DNA of 8,533 nt, from positions 1-8,533 of the forward strand of contig URTQ01000064.1 of assembly GCA_900550855.1 (NCBI GenBank), written 5' to 3'. The position numbers and the translations under genes are program-made. Shown here in pieces: positions 6,063 through 8,533 of the stretch; within the stretch, counting starts at the first letter, position 1, and each line of letters begins with the position of its first letter. The notes under the pieces were generated by a model. That model did no database searches. It was not told the DNA's origin and saw nothing but the letters and a program-made list of their open reading frames with translations. The stretch comes from an uncultured Eubacteriales bacterium. Its GTDB lineage: Bacteria; Bacillota; Clostridia; Christensenellales; CAG-917.

Positions 6063-7055
6063 TCAATAACCGTAAATGCAAGAGAACGCCACGAGCAGTA
6101 CGACGAGGCAGTACATAACGCTGTCGATTCTGTCCATAAAACCGCCGTGACCGGGGAAAATCTTGCCGTAGTCTTTTATGCCGAGCGCACGCTTAATACG
6201 CGAAGCGGCAAGGTCGCCAAGTTCGCTTATCGCGCCGCAAATAAGACCTATCGCGAGGTACACGAGCGCGCTTTTCCATTGCCAACCGCTTATATCGTGC
6301 GCAAAGAACGCCGTATATCCGCAACCTGCGATGAAAGTCGGATATTTGTCGGCAAACATCTCGAAAAGAAGCCAGAACAGCATCGAAACCACCATACCGC
6401 CGACAAGACCGCCGACGCCGCCCGCAATCGTCTTTTTAGGGCTGATTTTTGGGCAAAGTTTCTTTCCGCCTATCATAGAGCCGAACCAGTAGGCAAACGT
6501 ATCGCTTCCGAGAACCGGCACTAAAATCGCAAACGGAACGGCAAACAACGCGCTGTATTTGTAACTTACTATCCACGCGCTCATAAGGAACAGCGTCGGA
6601 TACACAAGAATGAAAATATTTGCGAGCAAATCTTTGAGTTCGCACGCTTTTGGCGAATCGAGTTCGAGTTCAACGCCCTGCTCTTTTGCTTCGTCGACTT
6701 CCTTTTGGGTGTGTTTTGCAGGTTTGAACGTGAAAATCGTAAGCGCGAGCATAGAACTTGCAAGAAGAACCATCAAAAGACCTTGAATGCCTGCGCTCGT
6801 GCTCGTTGCGCCTGCGCCGACGTAGTATTGCATCGTGTAATACACGGGATACGCCGCAACAAGCATCAAGACGACGGGGGCAGCAAACATCTTGTAGCCT
6901 GCGTTCTTGAAACATTTGTACATTTCGAAAACCGACCCTGCCAAGAAAAGCAAAATCAGCATATCGACGAAAATCGGGCTTTCAAAATAGCCGCACACCA
7001 AAAATCCCGCAACGAAAAGCAGAAGTACAAGCGCAGTAATCGTTCTTTTCAGCAT
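6063..7055 (-). CDS. cdsA: Phosphatidate cytidylyltransferase (CDP-diglyceride synthase)
   Basis: CdsA transfers CMP from CTP to phosphatidic acid, giving CDP-diacylglycerol, the precursor of membrane phospholipids; it is an integral membrane enzyme. The CDS signature lies near residues 286-312: SRIKRALGIKDYGKIFPGHG followed by GFMDRIDS. Several hydrophobic segments cover the protein, and an upstream VLGSDTFAYWFGSMIGGKK-type stretch (181-199) is also typical. The length, 330 residues, exceeds the usual 260-280. Part of the excess is a charged loop at about 112-141, rich in Glu and Lys. ATG at 7055 is chosen because GAGG at 7061-7064 lies five bases upstream; the in-frame GTG at 7061 overlaps that site. 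The gene is isolated by a terminator upstream (after uppS) and a 141-bp gap downstream. Confidence 0.95.
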   Translation of the reverse strand: MLKRTITALVLLLFVAGFLVCGYFESPIFVDMLILLFLAGSVFEMYKCFKNAGYKMFAAPVVLMLVAAYPVYYTMQYYVGAGATSTSAGIQGLLMVLLASSMLALTIFTFKPAKHTQKEVDEAKEQGVELELDSPKACELKDLLANIFILVYPTLFLMSAWIVSYKYSALFAVPFAILVPVLGSDTFAYWFGSMIGGKKLCPKISPKKTIAGGVGGLVGGMVVSMLFWLLFEMFADKYPTFIAGCGYTAFFAHDISGWQWKSALVYLAIGLICGAISELGDLAASRIKRALGIKDYGKIFPGHGGFMDRIDSVMYCLVVLLVAFSCIYGY

Positions 7056-7066
7056 AAACACCTCAT

Positions 7067-7103
7067 AGCGCGTTTAAGTCGCAGATTTAACAAAAAACGC
7101 GCT
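7067..7103 (-). other. Leader hairpin directly before the cdsA ribosome-binding site
   Basis: AAACGCGCT (plus 7095-7103) and AGCGCGTTT (plus 7067-7075) form a perfect 9-bp stem with a 19-base loop in the cdsA leader RNA. Its 3' arm ends three bases before the GAGGTG ribosome-binding site. The 5' arm contains the T-run that follows the neighbouring hairpin at 7103-7128. Seen directly; a regulatory role is only inferred. Confidence 0.45.
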
Positions 7104-7128
7104 TTGCAAACGGCAAACCGCTTGCAAA
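7103..7128 (-). other. GC/AT mixed hairpin in the uppS-cdsA gap, terminator-like
   Basis: On the minus strand TTTGCAAGCGG and CCGTTTGCAAA pair over 11 positions (one G-U) around a TTTG loop. Five bases later comes TTTTTT (7097-7092 region), inside the next hairpin. This resembles a weak terminator whose T-run is shared with the following stem. No clear promoter was found in the 128-bp gap. Confidence 0.45.
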
Positions 7129-7147
7129 AAATATCTAATTACAAACG

Positions 7148-7183
7148 AAAAATCGGATTTTGTCGAAATTCGCACAAAATCCG
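7148..7183 (-). terminator. Intrinsic terminator after uppS
   Basis: On the minus strand CGGATTTTGT (7183-7174) pairs perfectly with ACAAAATCCG (7163-7154). A short inner stem is also possible, and ATTTTT (7153-7148) follows. The stem begins at the base after the uppS stop codon. It should end the frr-uppS transcript and separate it from cdsA. On the plus strand the hairpin is followed by TTATTTT, so weak bidirectional activity is possible. Confidence 0.75.
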
Positions 7184-7837
7184 TTATTTTCCGAATTTTC
7201 TCACACGCTTATCGAAGTCGTCGAGAATTTTGTCAACGTCACTCTCGTCCATATCCGGCCAGAGTTTGTCGAGGAACATTAGTTCCGCATACGCCGCTTC
7301 GTAGAGCATAAAGTTGGACAATCTCATTTCGCCGCCGCTTCGCACGATAAGGTCGAGAGGCGGAAGATGCGACGAGGAAAGATGTTTTTCAAACGTATCT
7401 TCCAAAAACTCGCCGTGGTCGTACGCAACCTTTGCCGCGTGCAAAATGTCCGCTTTCGCGCCGTAATTGAACGCGATATTGAGCCACATTCCTTTGTTAT
7501 CGCGAGTTTTTTCCTCGACTTGCTCGATTGAATACGCAAGTTTGTCGTCAAGGCTGTTGAAATCGCCCATATACGAAATCTTGTATTCGCCGTCGTAGGT
7601 CAAATTGAATTTTTCGACCACTTCGAATATGGAATCGAGTTCGGCTTGCGGACGATTTAGATTTTCCGTTGACAAAGCGTAGACGGAAACCGCTTCCACG
7701 CCGCGCTCGCTGCACCTTTTGGCAACCTTATAAAGAGCCACAAGCCCGTGAGCGTAGCCCTCTTGGCGCGACATACCGTGAGCAACCGCCCACCTGCCGT
7801 TTCCGTCCATTATAAATCCGATATGCTTTGCACCCAT
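7184..7837 (-). CDS. uppS: Undecaprenyl diphosphate synthase (cis-prenyltransferase), short form
   Basis: UppS extends farnesyl diphosphate with eight isopentenyl units in cis, making the C55 lipid carrier for peptidoglycan and other wall polymers. The protein is 217 residues against about 245-255 usually. It starts directly at the first motif, HIGFIMDGNGRWA (5-17, catalytic D11), without the common N-terminal extension. Other family motifs are STEN (56-59), the VRSGGEMRLSNFMLYEAAYAEL block (165-186) and LWPDM (192-196). R166, R172, S174 and E185 match the residues that bind pyrophosphate and metal in relatives. Two usually conserved positions differ: Tyr28 replaces the His of the G-H-x-x-G motif, and Leu60 replaces the Trp after STEN. 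The ATG overlaps the frr stop (TGATG). GGAG lies 14 bases upstream, rather far, so translational coupling to frr is likely. A terminator follows the stop. Confidence 0.93.
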   Translation of the reverse strand: MGAKHIGFIMDGNGRWAVAHGMSRQEGYAHGLVALYKVAKRCSERGVEAVSVYALSTENLNRPQAELDSIFEVVEKFNLTYDGEYKISYMGDFNSLDDKLAYSIEQVEEKTRDNKGMWLNIAFNYGAKADILHAAKVAYDHGEFLEDTFEKHLSSSHLPPLDLIVRSGGEMRLSNFMLYEAAYAELMFLDKLWPDMDESDVDKILDDFDKRVRKFGK

Positions 7838-8412
7838 CAGATCGAAAGAATCTCCTGCTCTTTTTCCTTAAAGAGTTTGTCCACTTCGTCGGTGTTCTTG
7901 GAAAGAGTCTTGTCGACGTCTTCTGTGTAGTTCTTCAAATCGTCTTCGGTGATCGTTGACGCTTTTTGAATCTTTTTGAGTTCGTCGATAGCGTCGCGGC
8001 GAGCGTTTCTCATAACGATTTTGGATTCTTCGACGAGAGTTTTCGCTTCTTTAACGGTGGAACGTCTGCGCTCTTCCGTGAGTTCGGGGAAAACGAGGCG
8101 AATAACGTGACCGTCATTGTTGGGATTGATGCCGATGTTTGCGGCGAGAATCGCTCTTTCGATTGCTTTAAGTTGAGATTTATCCCAAGGCGAGATAACC
8201 AAAAGACGTGCTTCCGGAACGGAAACGTTTGCCATATTGTTGATAGGCGTAGGCGTTCCGTAATAATCGACGACGACTTTGTCGAGAATATGCGGATTTG
8301 CTCTGCCTGCGCGAATAGAACGCAATTCGGTGATATAGTTCTGCATTGTTTTGTCGATTTTTTCATTCATTTCATCGAAGATAAGATCGACTTCGTCAAT
8401 ACCGTAAGACAT
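7837..8412 (-). CDS. frr: Ribosome recycling factor
   Basis: RRF, with EF-G, splits the post-termination ribosome from mRNA in the cytoplasm. The 191-residue product is close to the usual 185. Its marks are LRSIRAGRANP (30-40), YYGTPTPINNMANVSVPEAR (50-69), LLVISPWDKS (70-79), the NIGINPNNDG hinge region (92-101), LTEERRRSTVK (111-121) and the VMRNARRDA helix (133-141). The start ATG has a strong GGAGGA ribosome-binding site six to seven bases upstream. The TGA stop overlaps the uppS ATG by one base, so the two are co-translated. In many Bacillota frr follows pyrH closely. Here it has its own promoter and is preceded by AT-rich, gene-free sequence to the window edge. Confidence 0.97.
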   Translation of the reverse strand: MSYGIDEVDLIFDEMNEKIDKTMQNYITELRSIRAGRANPHILDKVVVDYYGTPTPINNMANVSVPEARLLVISPWDKSQLKAIERAILAANIGINPNNDGHVIRLVFPELTEERRRSTVKEAKTLVEESKIVMRNARRDAIDELKKIQKASTITEDDLKNYTEDVDKTLSKNTDEVDKLFKEKEQEILSI

Positions 8413-8444
8413 ACTTTGTCCTCCATATTATGAATATTGTAAAT

Positions 8445-8473
8445 ATTATAACAAAAGAAAGCGAATAACGCAA
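8445..8473 (-). promoter_or_regulatory. Predicted extended -10 promoter of the frr-uppS unit
   Basis: On the minus strand a perfect -10 TATAAT (8450-8445) is preceded by TGT, giving the extended -10 TGnTATAAT. TTGCGT (8473-8468) lies exactly 17 bases upstream as a partial -35. The transcript would start near 8438, about 26 bases before the frr ATG, with the GGAGGA site between. Confidence 0.75.
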
Positions 8474-8480
8474 TAGTCAA

Positions 8481-8508
8481 ATAATTAATAATTAATAATG
8501 AATAATTA
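8481..8508. repeat. Four tandem copies of the heptamer ATAATTA
   Basis: ATAATTA, ATAATTA, ATAATGA, ATAATTA follow each other without gaps, with a partial fifth copy. They lie just upstream of the frr promoter. The tract may act as an AT-rich upstream element, a flexible spacer, or part of a dispersed intergenic repeat cut by the window edge. Confidence 0.7.
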
Positions 8509-8520
8509 ATAGTTGTGGGT

Positions 8521-8533
8521 GGGGTTGCACCCC
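8521..8533. repeat. GC-rich inverted repeat at the window edge
   Basis: GGGGTTGCACCCC is a 5-bp inverted repeat (GGGGT/ACCCC) with a three-base loop, preceded by GTGGGT. It contrasts sharply with the neighbouring AT-only repeats and may extend past the edge. It could be half of a terminator or of a small dispersed repeat. No gene is visible between 8413 and 8533. Confidence 0.4.

Noticed and set aside
7053..7061. GTG at 7061 as the cdsA start
   Set aside because: It overlaps the GAGGTG ribosome-binding site. The ATG two codons later has proper spacing.
8445..8480. TTGACT (8475-8480) as the -35 of the frr promoter
   Set aside because: It is 24 bases from the TATAAT, too far. TTGCGT at 17 bases, together with the extended -10, is the better choice.

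Overview
The window comes from a bacterium of the Bacillota (Firmicutes), probably an uncultured clostridial lineage. That placement is inferred from gene order and from a PolC-type protein, since PolC is a hallmark of low-GC Gram-positive bacteria. By eye the base composition is moderate to AT-leaning, with AT-rich gaps. Every gene I can support lies on the minus strand, so transcription runs from high to low coordinates. I see no tRNA, rRNA, CRISPR array, insertion sequence or phage gene.

In transcription order the genes are frr (ribosome recycling factor), uppS (undecaprenyl diphosphate synthase), cdsA (CDP-diglyceride synthase), dxr (DXP reductoisomerase, MEP pathway), rseP (site-2 membrane protease), ispG (HMBPP synthase, MEP pathway), a PolC-derived exonuclease, and the 5' part of rimP (30S maturation factor), which runs off the left edge. 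This is the classic Bacillota block frr-uppS-cdsA-dxr-rseP-ispG-polC-rimP(-nusA). It joins isoprenoid precursor supply (dxr, ispG), its use for the lipid carrier of wall synthesis (uppS), phospholipid synthesis (cdsA) and membrane proteolysis (rseP) to translation factors (frr, rimP).

Transcription units suggested by the sequence: (1) frr-uppS, with an extended -10 promoter before frr, a one-base TGATG overlap between the genes, and an intrinsic terminator directly after uppS; (2) cdsA, behind a 128-bp leader gap with two hairpins; (3) dxr-rseP-ispG-exonuclease, with a one-base overlap and gaps of 12 and 42 bp, behind a 141-bp gap; (4) rimP and whatever follows, with its own strong-looking promoter followed within about 50 nt by a terminator-like hairpin.

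The most notable point is the gene in the polC slot. It encodes only 530 residues: the PolC N-terminal region, the OB fold and a DEDDh exonuclease with all five catalytic residues. The PHP domain normally split around the exonuclease and the whole polymerase C-terminus are absent, and no remnant is visible before rimP. It looks like a stand-alone, PolC-derived 3'-5' exonuclease at the ancestral polC locus. Secondary points are the attenuator-like rimP leader, structured leaders before cdsA and dxr, a short UppS with substitutions at usually conserved positions, and repeats at the right edge.
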